Both the position numbers and the translations under genes were made by a program. This document shows positions 54,687 through 63,793 of a stretch of DNA of 64,000 bases, in pieces (positions within the stretch are counted from its first letter, which is position 1; every line of letters starts with the position of its first letter). Below the pieces are notes generated by a model, which was not told the origin of the DNA, searched no databases, and was given only the letters and a program-made list of their open reading frames with translations. This stretch comes from Pseudonocardia sp. CNS-004 (GTDB lineage: Bacteria > Actinomycetota > Actinomycetes > Mycobacteriales > Pseudonocardiaceae), in the NCBI GenBank assembly GCA_001942185.1, contig MKJV01000134.1:62001-126000 (forward strand), read 5' to 3'.

Positions 54687-55798
54687 GCGTCACCGCCTCG
54701 TCGTTGCCTGGACGCCGTCACCGGCTCGCGGTCGGGCTCCTCCTCGACCGGCTCCTCGGCTTCGTCGTCGTACTCGTCCTCGTCGTACTCGTCCCCCTCG
54801 TCTTCCTCGGGGTAGTACTCGTCCTCCTCGTCGCCTTCCTCGTCGCCGTAGTCGCCTTCGTCGCGCTCCTCTTCGTCGCGCTCGGCGTCGCCGGGCTCGG
54901 GCTCGCGGGTCTCGCCGGACTCCTCCTGAGCCCGCTGCTCCTCCTCGACGGCTTCCTCGTGGGTCCTGACGACCTCGTTGTCGCGGATCTCGCCGCGCCA
55001 GCCCTCGACCTCGTCCTGCCGGGTCAGCACGTGGCTCATCGCGTGCCGGCGGAAGTGCTGGAACTCCAGGCGGGCGCGCCGACCCTGGGCGCGCCAGATG
55101 TTGCCGGTGCGTTCGAAAAGACCCTGCGGGTAGTACTCGAGCACGAGCAGCACCCGGGTGAGGTTCGGCCCGAGCGACGTGAACGTGACCGCGCCGTCGA
55201 CGTGCCCCTTCGCCCCCTTCGAGCGCCACACGATGTGCGAGTCGGGCACCTGCTCGACGACCGTCGCCTCGAAGGTGCGGTGCGACCAGAGGACCTGGGC
55301 CTTCCAGTTGGTCTTCTCGTCGCTCTCCTGCTCGACGGACTCCACCTTCTTCATGAACGTGGGGAAGTCGGCGAGCTGGGTCCACAGGTCGTACGTGGTG
55401 CGCAGCGGCAACCCGATGTCCTGGTCCTCGCTGATGACGGTGACCTTGAGCTTCTTACCGCCGCCTCCTCCGCCTCCGCCGCCGAGGACGTTCTGCGCCT
55501 TCTCCTTGAGGGCGCCGAACCCGCGGGAGAGCAGCCCGCCCCGCGACTCCCCCTCGCCGTCGTCCTCGCCGTCGTCCTTCCGGCTCTCCACGTCGGGGCT
55601 GAACACCTCGCGCAGCCCTCGGCCGCCGCTCTCGGCAACCCCCGTCAGGCGGTCCGACAGGTCCGTCACCCGGTCCGCTGCCGACTCGGCAGCCCGCTGC
55701 ACGAGCAGCGTCAGCAGCCGCTGCCCCGCGTCGCGAAGCGCGTCGACGGGCACGGCCTCCTTGGCCTTCTCCGTGGTGCTACTCGTGCTGTCAGCCAT
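54683..55798 (-). CDS. SRPBCC (polyketide cyclase-like) protein in gas vesicle operon, GvpZ-like
   Basis: 371 residues from ATG 55798, overlapping the gene before it by 8 nt. An N-terminal helical region ([17 protein letters not shown]) and a Gly run lead to a START/SRPBCC domain ([52 protein letters not shown]), then a strikingly acidic tail of Glu/Asp/Tyr (54740-54900). Position and domain match the gvpZ genes in Streptomyces clusters, so the name is tentative. It probably binds a hydrophobic ligand or vesicle surface; role not established. Confidence 0.8.
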   Translation of the reverse strand: MADSTSSTTEKAKEAVPVDALRDAGQRLLTLLVQRAAESAADRVTDLSDRLTGVAESGGRGLREVFSPDVESRKDDGEDDGEGESRGGLLSRGFGALKEKAQNVLGGGGGGGGGKKLKVTVISEDQDIGLPLRTTYDLWTQLADFPTFMKKVESVEQESDEKTNWKAQVLWSHRTFEATVVEQVPDSHIVWRSKGAKGHVDGAVTFTSLGPNLTRVLLVLEYYPQGLFERTGNIWRAQGRRARLEFQHFRRHAMSHVLTRQDEVEGWRGEIRDNEVVRTHEEAVEEEQRAQEESGETREPEPGDAERDEEERDEGDYGDEEGDEEDEYYPEEDEGDEYDEDEYDDEAEEPVEEEPDREPVTASRQRRGGDA

Positions 55799-56432
55799 CG
55801 CTCTCGGCCTTCCGTGTGCGCGGGCTGCGCCGTCCGTTGCCGGACTTGCCGGTGCCCTTTCCGGCCGGGCCGGCCGTGCCGCTCGTGGTGCGCCGGGCGC
55901 TCGTGGTGGCCGCACCCGCCCGTCCGCCGGACGCCTGCGTGGCGCGGGCCCGTGCCGGACGCCGTCGTGCCGGTGCGCTGTCCTCCGCGGGGCCCTCGTC
56001 GGCGGGGCCCTCGTCGGCGGGTTCGTCCTCGCGCGGCTCGTCGTCGGCCGCGGGCTCCTCGACGTACTCGTCCTCGGCGTCCTGTTCCGGGGGTGGTTCC
56101 TCCGGCGTGCGGCGTTGCGGGGTGCCGAGATCGCCGAGCGACTCCACGCGCCGGCCGACGCGGTCGGTGATCGACTCCACCTGCCGTGTCGCGACCGCCA
56201 GGGCCGCGGTCTTGCCCGCCTCCATCAATCTGCCGCGCACCTCGTCGGTGAGCCGCGCCAGCTCGGGTGAGGCGCTCAGCAGCTTCGACCCGCCCTTGAG
56301 TAGCTCACCCGGCCCGCCGGCGCGCCGGCCCGCCGCCATCCCGGCGAACATCAGGGCAAGCTTCATCTTCTTGGTCCGCCCGAGTAGGTAGCCACCGGCC
56401 ACCCCGAGCGCAACCCGCGCTCCACACTTCAC
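55791..56432 (-). CDS. GvpY-like gas vesicle cluster protein
   Basis: 213 residues from GTG 56432 with GGAG 5-7 nt upstream. A short Gly-rich hydrophobic start (VALGVAGGYLLGRTKKMKLAL) is followed by a helical part (LARLTDEVRGRLMEAGKTAA), then a Pro/Glu/Asp-rich and finally Arg/Lys/Ala-rich low-complexity tail. It resembles the Streptomyces gvpY product by position and by its glycine-zipper start. Function unknown. Overlaps the SRPBCC gene by 8 nt. Confidence 0.65.
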   Translation of the reverse strand: MKCGARVALGVAGGYLLGRTKKMKLALMFAGMAAGRRAGGPGELLKGGSKLLSASPELARLTDEVRGRLMEAGKTAALAVATRQVESITDRVGRRVESLGDLGTPQRRTPEEPPPEQDAEDEYVEEPAADDEPREDEPADEGPADEGPAEDSAPARRRPARARATQASGGRAGAATTSARRTTSGTAGPAGKGTGKSGNGRRSPRTRKAESDG

Positions 56433-56660
56433 TGATCTCCACTCCTCGCTGTTCCGCGCAATCCACTCCTCGGTAGGAGCGCTTCGTGCATCTACCCGAG
56501 GCGTCGCTCAGGAACACCCGGGCGCCCCGAACGCGGAAAGTTCCTCGGGAACTTGGGCCATTCGGAGCATTCATCGTCCTGCGGGTGTCCGCATTTGCGT
56601 GGGGCAGCTCCGGGAATCGGACGTATGCCTTCGGTGCTCCGCAGACGGAGCGGCGCGCGC
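56433..56660. promoter_or_regulatory. Gas vesicle operon promoter region with palindrome
   Basis: 228 bp without a gene, of lower GC. It holds a perfect inverted repeat AAGTTCC-TCG-GGAACTT at 56538-56554, about 105 bp upstream of the GvpY-like gene, a candidate operator. No clear -10/-35 could be chosen. Confidence 0.5.
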
Positions 56661-56879
56661 TCAGGAGGCCGCACGGGCTGCCCCGACGATCGCCACGACG
56701 ATCAGGAAGAGGAGCAGCAGGACGACGGTCACGGGGAGCAGGAGCACTGCGAGCACGAGCGCCGCGACCAACGCCCCCCGCGCGGCGGGGCTGAGGGCGC
56801 GGAGACCGCCCACGAGTGCGCCCCACAGCGGATTCCCCCCGCCGACGACCGCCCGCGAGCCTCCGATCAGTGCGTTCAT
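56661..56879 (-). CDS. Small membrane protein (near gas vesicle cluster)
   Basis: 72 residues from ATG 56879, overlapping the previous stop by ATGA. Starts MNALIGGSRAVVGGGNPLWG, then one long hydrophobic stretch (ALVAALVLAVLLLPVTVVLL and on), possibly two TM helices, ending in ARAAS. Not recognised. Upstream of, and in the same direction as, the gvp genes, so it may belong to the vesicle cluster. Confidence 0.6.
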   Translation of the reverse strand: MNALIGGSRAVVGGGNPLWGALVGGLRALSPAARGALVAALVLAVLLLPVTVVLLLLFLIVVAIVGAARAAS

Positions 56880-57235
56880 CCGGAATCCGCCCCGCGTGCA
56901 ACCGCGTCCAGCCAGCGTGCAAGGCCCTCGACTCCGTCCAGGGCGATCCCGAACGCGCGGTCCAGCACTGTCGCGAGCAACCGCCGCAGGCTCGCCTTCA
57001 ACTCCTCCGACGGTGCCGGTTGGTCGGGTCCCGACCCGTTGCCGCCGGGGATCCTCAGCACCCCCGGTGCCGCTTCCCGTGTGCTGGTCTCGCCCACCTG
57101 GACCACCTCGCTCCGTCCGTGATTCGCTCGCGCGATCGTCGACCACCGTTCCGCGTACCCGGGAGACGCGTGGATCACGGTGAATTCCGAGGTGTTCGGC
57201 AGGACGGAGTAGTGCGGATCCTCCGATTCGTCCAA
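56876..57235 (-). CDS. Small soluble protein, upstream member of pair
   Basis: 119 residues if TTG 57235 is used; GTG 57178 would give 100 and is a fair alternative, since neither has a strong ribosome site. The C-terminal half is amphipathic helix (EELKASLRRLLATVLDRAF) ending in RWLDAVARGADSG. Coupled to the membrane protein by an ATGA overlap. The amphipathic segment is reminiscent of gas-vesicle accessory proteins, but no family is recognised. Confidence 0.5.
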   Translation of the reverse strand: MDESEDPHYSVLPNTSEFTVIHASPGYAERWSTIARANHGRSEVVQVGETSTREAAPGVLRIPGGNGSGPDQPAPSEELKASLRRLLATVLDRAFGIALDGVEGLARWLDAVARGADSG

Positions 57236-57641
57236 TCGGAGACGACCGTCTATCCGCCGGGTGTGTGGCTCGGACGGTCGGCTCGGCGTGCGCCGGCCGA
57301 TGATCTCGGCACCTGCCCGACGACGATCTGTACGGTGGCAATGCCTGCCGGAAACGCTTATCAGGCAAGGGAAATTTGCGTTGCGAACTCTTTCGCGGTG
57401 CCGTCCCGGACCTGGCGACCCTCCGCGCAGACACCGCTGCGCCGTCGGGAATCACGAGCTGGACGTGGGCCGCGCCGGCGCGTTCCACGCTCTCCCGTGC
57501 CGCCGGCGGTCGTACCGGTGGGCTACCCGGGACGCGCGCCGGTACGCGAAAGACCGGGGCCCGCCTCGGTGAGGAGGCGGGCCCCGGTCCCGGGTGCCCT
57601 GTCGGGTGGTGGTCAGCCCCGTGGATTCGAGGACGGACCGG
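57236..57641. other. Intergenic region between vesicle cluster and F420-type gene
   Basis: About 400 bp with no convincing frame on either strand. It holds the strong hairpin at 57552-57589 and presumably the promoter of the small pair at 57235. Confidence 0.5.
57552..57589. terminator. Strong terminator hairpin
   Basis: A 16-bp perfect stem (57552-57567 with 57574-57589, arm starting GACCGGGGCCCGCCTC) with a 6-nt loop. It lies downstream of the minus-strand monooxygenase gene and ends its transcription. Confidence 0.85.
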
Positions 57642-58517
57642 TCACGTGCAGGGGGAGATGATCTCGTCGGCGGCCCACCGCGCGACGCCGGTGGGGTAGG
57701 GCGTCGGCAGCGTGAGGACGATGTGGCGGAAGCCGGCCTTGACGGCCGCCCCGACGGCCTTGCGGGTGGTGTCGGGCCGGTCGTAGGAGACGGGAAGGGG
57801 CATCGAGCGGGTGATCGCGGCCGGGTCGCGGCCGATCTCGACGCAGTGGCGGTCCAGGAGCGCGCTGCGGCGGGCGGCCTCGTCGATCTCGTCGAGGGAG
57901 TGGGAGGGGAAGTTCCACAGGTCGGCGTGCTCGGCGGCCACGCGCAGCGTCCGCCCGGCGCGTCCACCGATCATGATCGGCGGGCCGGGCCGCTGCACCG
58001 GCTTGGGGTTGCAGAAGGCGCCGGTGAGCTGGACGTGGGCGCCGTGGAAGTCGAACGGTTCGTCCTCCGTCCACATGCGACGGATCACGGTGCACGCCTC
58101 CCCGAGGCGTTCCACGGCGCCCGCGGCGTCCTGGTAGTGCAGGCCGTGGGCCTCGTACTCGCGCCGGGCCAGCGGATGGGTCGGGAGGGAGCCTGCGCCG
58201 ATGCCGAACTCGAGCCGTCCGCCGGACACGATGTCGACGGTGGCGGCGATCCTGGCCAGTATCGCGGGCGGGCGGATGCGGTTGCTGGTGACGAGCAACC
58301 CGAGGCGCAGCCGCCGGGTCTGCGCGGCGAGGGCGGAGAGCAGGGTCCAGCCCTCGTGGATCGGCCCGCTCGGGTCGCCCGCGATCGGTAGGAGGTGGTC
58401 GAAGAGCCAGGCGTGTTCGATCTCGGGGATCGCGTCGGCGTCGCGCCAGACCTGGAGGATGTCGAGGTAGTCGACCTGCATGGGAGCGGTCATGATCCCG
58501 AAACTGGTGTCCGGCAT
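57642..58517 (-). CDS. LLM-class flavin/F420-dependent oxidoreductase
   Basis: 291 residues from ATG 58517 (MPDTSFGIMTAPMQVDYLD). Luciferase-like TIM-barrel marks: EHAWLFDHLLP, LLSALAAQTRRLRLGLLVT, PAILARIAATVDIVSGGRLE, FGIGAGSLPTHP, MWTEDEPFDFHGAH and PPIMIGGRAGRTLRVAAEHA (cofactor phosphate-binding). Probably uses reduced F420 or FMN to oxidise an unknown small molecule. Divergent from the TetR gene across a shared operator, so it is likely TetR-controlled. Confidence 0.85.
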   Translation of the reverse strand: MPDTSFGIMTAPMQVDYLDILQVWRDADAIPEIEHAWLFDHLLPIAGDPSGPIHEGWTLLSALAAQTRRLRLGLLVTSNRIRPPAILARIAATVDIVSGGRLEFGIGAGSLPTHPLARREYEAHGLHYQDAAGAVERLGEACTVIRRMWTEDEPFDFHGAHVQLTGAFCNPKPVQRPGPPIMIGGRAGRTLRVAAEHADLWNFPSHSLDEIDEAARRSALLDRHCVEIGRDPAAITRSMPLPVSYDRPDTTRKAVGAAVKAGFRHIVLTLPTPYPTGVARWAADEIISPCT

Positions 58518-58560
58518 GGAGCTCTGGTCCTCTCGTGCCCGCGAGGGCACACTAGATAAA

Positions 58561-58599
58561 CGGAACGTTGCTCCGCTCACTATACGGAGCAACGTTCCG
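58561..58599. promoter_or_regulatory. TetR operator: 15-bp inverted repeat
   Basis: Perfect arms CGGAACGTTGCTCCG (58561-58575) and CGGAGCAACGTTCCG (58585-58599) around a 9-nt AT-rich spacer, between the divergent F420-type gene and tetR. Each arm also contains the AACGTT palindrome. Binding would shut both promoters. Confidence 0.85.
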
Positions 58600-58628
58600 A
58601 TTAGCACGTTCGGACTCGGGGGAGCGGT

Positions 58629-59252
58629 GTGGTGAGCGACGCGAGGGTGCGGCGCGCCCGCCACCGGCCCAAGCGCGCCGACGCCCGGCGCAACGAGGAG
58701 GCGCTGCTCGACGCCGCCGCAGCGGTGTTCGTCACCTCGGGGGTGGATGCGCCGGTGCGGGAGGTCGCGGCCGCGGCCGGCGTCGGGATGGGCACGATCT
58801 ACCGGCACTTCCCGACCAGGGCCGATCTGATCATCGCCGTGTACCGGCACCAGGTCGAGGCGTGCGCCGAGGCCGGCCCGGCGCTGCTGGCGGCCGGTCC
58901 GACCCCGTACGCCGCCCTCGCCCGGTGGATCGACCGGTTCGTCGACTTCCTGGTCACCAAGCACGGGCTGGCCGCGGTGCTGCAGTCCGACGACACCGGC
59001 TTCGCCGCCCTGCACGCCTACTTCGTCGACCGGCTCACGCCCGTGTGCGACCAGTTGCTCGATGCCGCCGCGGCGGCGGGGCAGATCCGCCCCGGTCTGG
59101 AGGCCTACGAGGTCATGCGCGGCATCGGGAACCTCTGCGTCGGGGCCGACAGTGACCCCCGCTACGACGCCCGCAGGCTGGTGGGGTTGCTCGTTGCGGG
59201 CCTTCGCACCGAGGTTGGTGACGCAGCCGGTTCGGGTGGTGACTGCGGGTAA
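58629..59252 (+). CDS. TetR-family regulator
   Basis: 207 residues from GTG 58629, or 58632 (GGGGGAG upstream). HTH: LLDAAAAVFVTSGVDAPVRE, VAAAAGVGMGTIYRHFPTRA, DLIIAVYRHQVEACAEA. C-terminal ligand domain typical of the family (LARWIDRFVDFLVTKHGL, DDTGFAALHAYF). Controls the divergent F420-type gene and itself through the repeat at 58561. Confidence 0.9.
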   Translation: MVSDARVRRARHRPKRADARRNEEALLDAAAAVFVTSGVDAPVREVAAAAGVGMGTIYRHFPTRADLIIAVYRHQVEACAEAGPALLAAGPTPYAALARWIDRFVDFLVTKHGLAAVLQSDDTGFAALHAYFVDRLTPVCDQLLDAAAAAGQIRPGLEAYEVMRGIGNLCVGADSDPRYDARRLVGLLVAGLRTEVGDAAGSGGDCG

Positions 59253-59474
59253 CAGGTGCAGGTGGACGACTGGTAGCCTCCGTTTCGGCCAGCGCAGCCG
59301 GCCGTTCGGTGGTACCCGTCGCCCACACTCCTCCCGGCGCGGCGGGTACCACCACCGGCGAATGGCATTTCCGCGCGAAGAAGCCCAGCTGCTCGGGCAG
59401 GTGCGGAAAAGCCGGCCTCATGAAGGCGCAGATGCGGAGATAGGCTGCCGTCGGACGTGCCGTGAGGGAGGCCG

Positions 59475-60248
59475 ATGGTGAGGACTCGACTGCAGGTGCT
59501 GCTCGCTGCCGGGCTGGTGGCGGCGTTGGCCGGGTGCGGAGGCGGTGGACCCGCGGTCGAGGGTTCGGGGGAGTCGCGCACGCTGAACGTGTTCGCGGCA
59601 GCCTCGCTCACCGACACGTTCACCGCCCTGAAGGACAGGTTCGAGATCGACAACCCCGGGGTGGAGGTGCGCTTGAACTTCGCGGGTTCCTCCGACCTCG
59701 CCCAGCAGATCGTGAACGGCGCCCCGGCGGACGTCTTCGCCGCGGCGAACGAGTCCACGATGACGACCGTCTCGGACGCGGGCCTGGCCGCCGGCCCGCC
59801 CGCCCTGTTCGCCACGAACGTGCTGCAGATCGCCACCCCACCCGGCAACCCGAAGGGGGTGGCGACGTTCGCCGACCTGGCCCGCCCGGACGTCACGGTG
59901 GTGGTGTGCGCGCCGCAGGTGCCCTGCGGCTCCGCCACCGAGAAGATCGAGAAGGCCACCGGCGTGACGCTGGCCCCGGTGAGCGAGGAGCCCGACGTGA
60001 AGTCGGTGCTCGGCAAGGTGTCCACCGGCAACGCCGACGCGGGGCTCGTCTACGTCACCGACGTGCGGTCGGCAGGCGACTCGGTGGACGGCGTGGACTT
60101 CCCGGAGGCCGAGCAGGCGGTGAACGACTACCCGATCGTCGCGCTGTCGAGCGGCCCCCAACCCGACCTCGCCGCGTCGTTCGTGGCTCTCGTGACCGGC
60201 GAGGTCGGGAAGAAGGCGCTGGAGGACGCCGGGTTCGGCACACCATGA
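59475..60248 (+). CDS. modA: Molybdate-binding lipoprotein ModA
   Basis: 257 residues from GTG 59475 (MVRTRLQVLLAAGLVAALAG). Lipobox LAGC, then NVFAAASLTDTFTALKDRFE, NFAGSSDLAQQIVNGAPADV, VTVVVCAPQVPCGSATEKIE and NADAGLVYVTDVRSAG. Binds molybdate or tungstate outside the membrane for an ABC importer. The stop overlaps an ATG (ATGA), the usual modB start, but that reading ends after 15 codons. The permease gene is therefore missing here. Confidence 0.88.
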   Translation: MVRTRLQVLLAAGLVAALAGCGGGGPAVEGSGESRTLNVFAAASLTDTFTALKDRFEIDNPGVEVRLNFAGSSDLAQQIVNGAPADVFAAANESTMTTVSDAGLAAGPPALFATNVLQIATPPGNPKGVATFADLARPDVTVVVCAPQVPCGSATEKIEKATGVTLAPVSEEPDVKSVLGKVSTGNADAGLVYVTDVRSAGDSVDGVDFPEAEQAVNDYPIVALSSGPQPDLAASFVALVTGEVGKKALEDAGFGTP

Positions 60249-60292
60249 CGGCGGCTGCTCAGCCCCAGTCCAGCGTGCCCCCGCTCCGGTAG
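60245..60292 (+). pseudogene. Possible modB stub
   Basis: ATG 60245 overlaps the modA stop and opens [15 protein letters not shown], then stops. It has the position and the MTAA start of a modB permease, but no TM sequence follows because the 3' end of nrdB occupies the region. It may be chance. Confidence 0.3.
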
Positions 60293-61310
60293 TCGGTCAC
60301 CCGGGTCTCGAAGAAGTTCTTCTCCTTCTCCAGATCCATGGCCTCCGACATCCACGGGAACGGGTTCTCGCCTTCCCCGTGCAGGGGCTCGAGCCCGATC
60401 TGCCGGGCGCGACGGTCGGTGACGAACCGCAGGTACTGCGCGCAGGCGTCCGCGGTGAGCCCGAGCATGCCGCGGGGCACGGTGTCGCGGGCGTAGGCGA
60501 TCTCCAGCTCGCAGGCCTCGCCGAGCATGCCTCGGATCTCCTCGGCGAACTCAGGTGTCCACAGGTGCGGGTTCTCGAGCTTGATCTGGTTGATGCAGTC
60601 GATGCCGAAGTTCAGGTGGATGGACTCGTCGCGCAGGATGTACTGGTACTGCTCGGCGATGCCCACCATCTTGTTTCGGCGCCCGAGCGAGAGGATCTGG
60701 GCGAACCCCGTGTAGAACCACATGCCCTCGAAGACCACGTAGAACGCGACGAGGTCGCGCAGGAACGCCCGGTCGGCCGCGGGCGTGCCGGTGGTGAAGC
60801 CGGGGTCGGCGAGGTGCTCGGTGTAGCGCAGGGCCCACGCGTCCTTGTCGGTGATCGAGGGCACCTCGCGGTACATGTTGAACAGCTCGCCCTCGTCGAG
60901 GCCGAGGCTCTCGCAGATGTACTGGAACGTGTGGGTGTGCACGGCCTCTTCGAAGGCCTGCCGCAGCAGGTACTGGCGGCACTCGGGATTGGTCAGGTAC
61001 CGGTACACGGCGAGCACGACGTTGTTGGCCACCAGCGACTCGGCGGTGGCGAAGAACCCGAGGTTGCGCTGCACCATCAGCCGCTCGTCGGCGGTGAGGC
61101 CGTCCGGGGCCCTCCACAGCGCGATGTCGGCCTGCATGCCCACCTCGGTGGGCATCCAGTGGTTGCTGCACGCCGCGAGGTAGCGGTCCCACGCCCAGCG
61201 GTACTTCAGCGGCAGGAGCTGGTTGACATCCGCCCGGGCGTGATCATCCGCTTCGCGTCGACGTCGACCGGACCGGCGCCGCGGTCGATCGTCTCCAGGC
61301 CGGTGCTCAC
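60259..61310 (-). CDS. nrdB: Ribonucleotide reductase small subunit, class Ic-like (one frameshift)
   Basis: Supplies the oxidising radical cofactor for NrdA. GTG 61310 overlaps the nrdA stop (GTGA). The first 27 codons ([15 protein letters not shown]) are in one frame, and from about 61235 coding continues in another ([18 protein letters not shown]); 1052 nt, one base short. Metal ligands: ATAESL Glu, FEEAVHTH Glu and His, GMWFYTGF Glu region, [11 protein letters not shown]lu and His. At the place of the radical Tyr is Phe (codon 60925-60927, HTHTFQY), as in Chlamydia trachomatis R2, which uses Mn/Fe. Very similar to that protein throughout ([19 protein letters not shown]). Confidence 0.9.
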
Positions 61311-63754
61311 TGGCAGGCCTCGCAGTCCTGATCGTCGATGCGGCACATGGCCGCAGGGACGGCGTTGAGCCGCCCGTCCGTGCCGCGCAGCGTGGACTTC
61401 TCCACCTGCGTCGCCGACTGCGTCCGCAGGTAGTAGGTGGTCTTGAGGCCCTTGTGCCAGGCCGTGCGGTAGAGCTCGTCGAGTGCCCGGCCACTCGGAG
61501 CGGCGACGTACAGGTTGAGCGACTGGGCCTGGTCGATCCACTTCTGCCGCCGGGACGCGGCTTCGACCATGAAGCGCGGCTCGATCTCGAACGCGGTGGC
61601 GTAACGGGCCTTCAGGTCGGCGGGCACGCGTTCGATCGGGCCGAGGCTGCCGTCGAAGAACTTCAGGTCGGCCACCATCTCCCGGTCCCACAGCCCGCGT
61701 GCCTTGAGCTCTGCCACCAGGTGGGAGTTGACCACGGTGAACTCGCCGGACATGTTCGACTTCACGTACAGGTTCCGGAACTGCGGCTCGATCGACTGCC
61801 CGACGCCGCAGATGTTGGAGATCGTCGCGGTCGGCGCGACGGCCATGACGTTGGAGTTGCGCATGCCCTGCCTGCCGACCCGGTCCCGCAGTGCGTCCCA
61901 GTCGAGGGTGGTCGAGGTGTCGACGTCGAGGTCGTCGCCCTCGCGGGCGGCGGCCAGCAGCGCGATCGAGTCGATCGGCAGGACGCCCCGGCTCCACAGC
62001 GAGCCGTCGTAGCTCGCGTACCGGCCCCGCTCGGCCGCGAGGTCGGACGACGCGGCGATCGCGTGGTAGCTCAGGTGCTCCGCGCTGCGGTCCGCGAACT
62101 CGACGGCCGCGTCGCTCGCGAACGCGATCCCCTGGACGAACAGGGCGTCCTGGAAACCCATCAGCCCCAGGCCGATCGGGCGGTGCGCCAGGTTGGACCG
62201 GCCGGCCTGCGGGATCGTGTAGAAGTTGATGTCGATCACGTTGTCGAGCATCCGCACGGCCGTGCGGACCGTGCGCTCCAGCTTCGTGGTGTCCAGCCCG
62301 CCCGGGCCGACGTGCGCAGCGAGGTTGACCGATCCGAGGTTGCAGACCGCGACCTCGCCGTCCGTGCCCGCCCGGGTGTTGAGCGTGATCTCCGTGCAGA
62401 GGTTCGAGGAGTGCACGACGCCTGCGTGCTGCTGCGGTGAACGCAGGTTGCACGGGTCCTTGAACGTGATCCACGGGTGACCGGTCTCGAACAGCATCGT
62501 CAGCATCCGCCGCCAGAGCGCGACCGCGGGCACGCGCCGGAACACGCGGATCTCCCCTCGCCCGGCCGCGGCCTCGTACTCGCGGTACCGCTCGGCGAAC
62601 GCGGTGCCGTAGAGGTCGTGCAGGTCGGGGGTCTCGTCGGGGGAGAACAGGGTCCACTCCGCGTCGGCCTCGACCCTGCGGAGGAACTCGTCGGGCACCC
62701 AGTTGGCCGTGTTCATGTCGTGGGTGCGGCGGCGGTCGTCACCGGTGTTCTTGCGCAGGTCGAGGAAGTCCTCGACGTCGATGTGCCACGTCTCCAGGTA
62801 CGCGCAGGCGGCGCCCTTGCGCTTGCCGCCCTGATTGACGGCTACCGCCGTGTCGCCGGCGATCTTGAGGAACGGCACGACGCCCTGGGACTTCCCGTTG
62901 GTGCCCTTGATGTGGGCGCCGAGGCCGCGCACCGGCGTCCAGTCGTTGCCCAGCCCACCGGAGTACTTCGCGAGCAGGGCGTTGTTCCGGTAGCCCTGGA
63001 AGATCGAGTCGAGGTCGTCGGCCACCGTGGTGAGGAAGCACGACGACAGCTGCGGCCGGGTGGTTCCGGAGTTGAACAGCGTCGGGGTGGACGCCATGAA
63101 GCGGTGGGAGGAGAGCAGTTCGTAGAACTCGATCGCGCGCGCCTCGCGATCGTCCTCGCGCAGGGCGAGCCCCATCGCCACCCGCAGGAAGAACGCCTGC
63201 GGCAGCTCGAACCGCACACCGTTCTCGTGCAGGAAGTAGCGGTCGTAGAGGGTCTGCAGGCCGAGGAAGGTGAAGTCGAGGTCGCGCTCCGGGCGCAGCG
63301 CCGCCGTGATCCGGTCCAGGTCGAAGGTCAGCAGGGCCGGGTCGGCCAGCTCCAGCGCGATGGCCCGCGCCACGTAGTCCCGGAAGTACTGCGGGTAGAG
63401 CCCGGCCATCTCGTCCCGGCTCGCGTGGCGGCGGGAACCTGCGAGGTGCGTGAGGGCCTCGGTCCGCAGGCCGTCCAGCAGCAGCCGGGCCGCCACGGCC
63501 GAGTAGTTCGGCTCGGACTCGACGAGGGAGCGGGCGGCCATGACCGGCGCGAGCGCCAGCTCATCGGCCGTGATGCCGTCGTAGACGGTGCGGCGGGCCT
63601 CCTCGAGCACCGTGGCCGCGTCGACGTCGGCGATCCCGGCGACGGCATCGGCCACGAGACGTTCGAGCCGGTCCCCGTCCGGGGGTGTGTGTTCCGGGTT
63701 GTCCCGGCGGACGATCCGCACGTCCGCGGCGGTGGTGGTGGCAGGTGGGGTCAC
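61307..63754 (-). CDS. nrdA: Ribonucleoside-diphosphate reductase large subunit
   Basis: 815 residues from GTG 63754 after GAGGAG ([18 protein letters not shown]). An ATP-cone lies in the first ~90 residues ([13 protein letters not shown]). Catalytic residues: SSCFLTT (Cys for the active-site disulfide), SSNLCTEI (Asn, radical Cys, Glu) and VCNLGSVNL (second disulfide Cys). C-terminal Cys motif DCEACQ for re-reduction. Makes deoxyribonucleotides from ribonucleoside diphosphates. Its expression is governed by the cobalamin riboswitch in its leader and it is co-translated with nrdB. Confidence 0.95.
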   Translation of the reverse strand: MTPPATTTAADVRIVRRDNPEHTPPDGDRLERLVADAVAGIADVDAATVLEEARRTVYDGITADELALAPVMAARSLVESEPNYSAVAARLLLDGLRTEALTHLAGSRRHASRDEMAGLYPQYFRDYVARAIALELADPALLTFDLDRITAALRPERDLDFTFLGLQTLYDRYFLHENGVRFELPQAFFLRVAMGLALREDDREARAIEFYELLSSHRFMASTPTLFNSGTTRPQLSSCFLTTVADDLDSIFQGYRNNALLAKYSGGLGNDWTPVRGLGAHIKGTNGKSQGVVPFLKIAGDTAVAVNQGGKRKGAACAYLETWHIDVEDFLDLRKNTGDDRRRTHDMNTANWVPDEFLRRVEADAEWTLFSPDETPDLHDLYGTAFAERYREYEAAAGRGEIRVFRRVPAVALWRRMLTMLFETGHPWITFKDPCNLRSPQQHAGVVHSSNLCTEITLNTRAGTDGEVAVCNLGSVNLAAHVGPGGLDTTKLERTVRTAVRMLDNVIDINFYTIPQAGRSNLAHRPIGLGLMGFQDALFVQGIAFASDAAVEFADRSAEHLSYHAIAASSDLAAERGRYASYDGSLWSRGVLPIDSIALLAAAREGDDLDVDTSTTLDWDALRDRVGRQGMRNSNVMAVAPTATISNICGVGQSIEPQFRNLYVKSNMSGEFTVVNSHLVAELKARGLWDREMVADLKFFDGSLGPIERVPADLKARYATAFEIEPRFMVEAASRRQKWIDQAQSLNLYVAAPSGRALDELYRTAWHKGLKTTYYLRTQSATQVEKSTLRGTDGRLNAVPAAMCRIDDQDCEACQ

Positions 63755-63793
63755 AGCTCTCTCCTCGTGAGCGCGGGGGACCGTTGCGCTGAT

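Noticed and set aside
57261-57572. Plus-strand frame between vesicle cluster and F420-type gene.
   Set aside because: Composition is out-of-frame-like, with Arg/Ser/Pro bias, and it ends inside the terminator hairpin.
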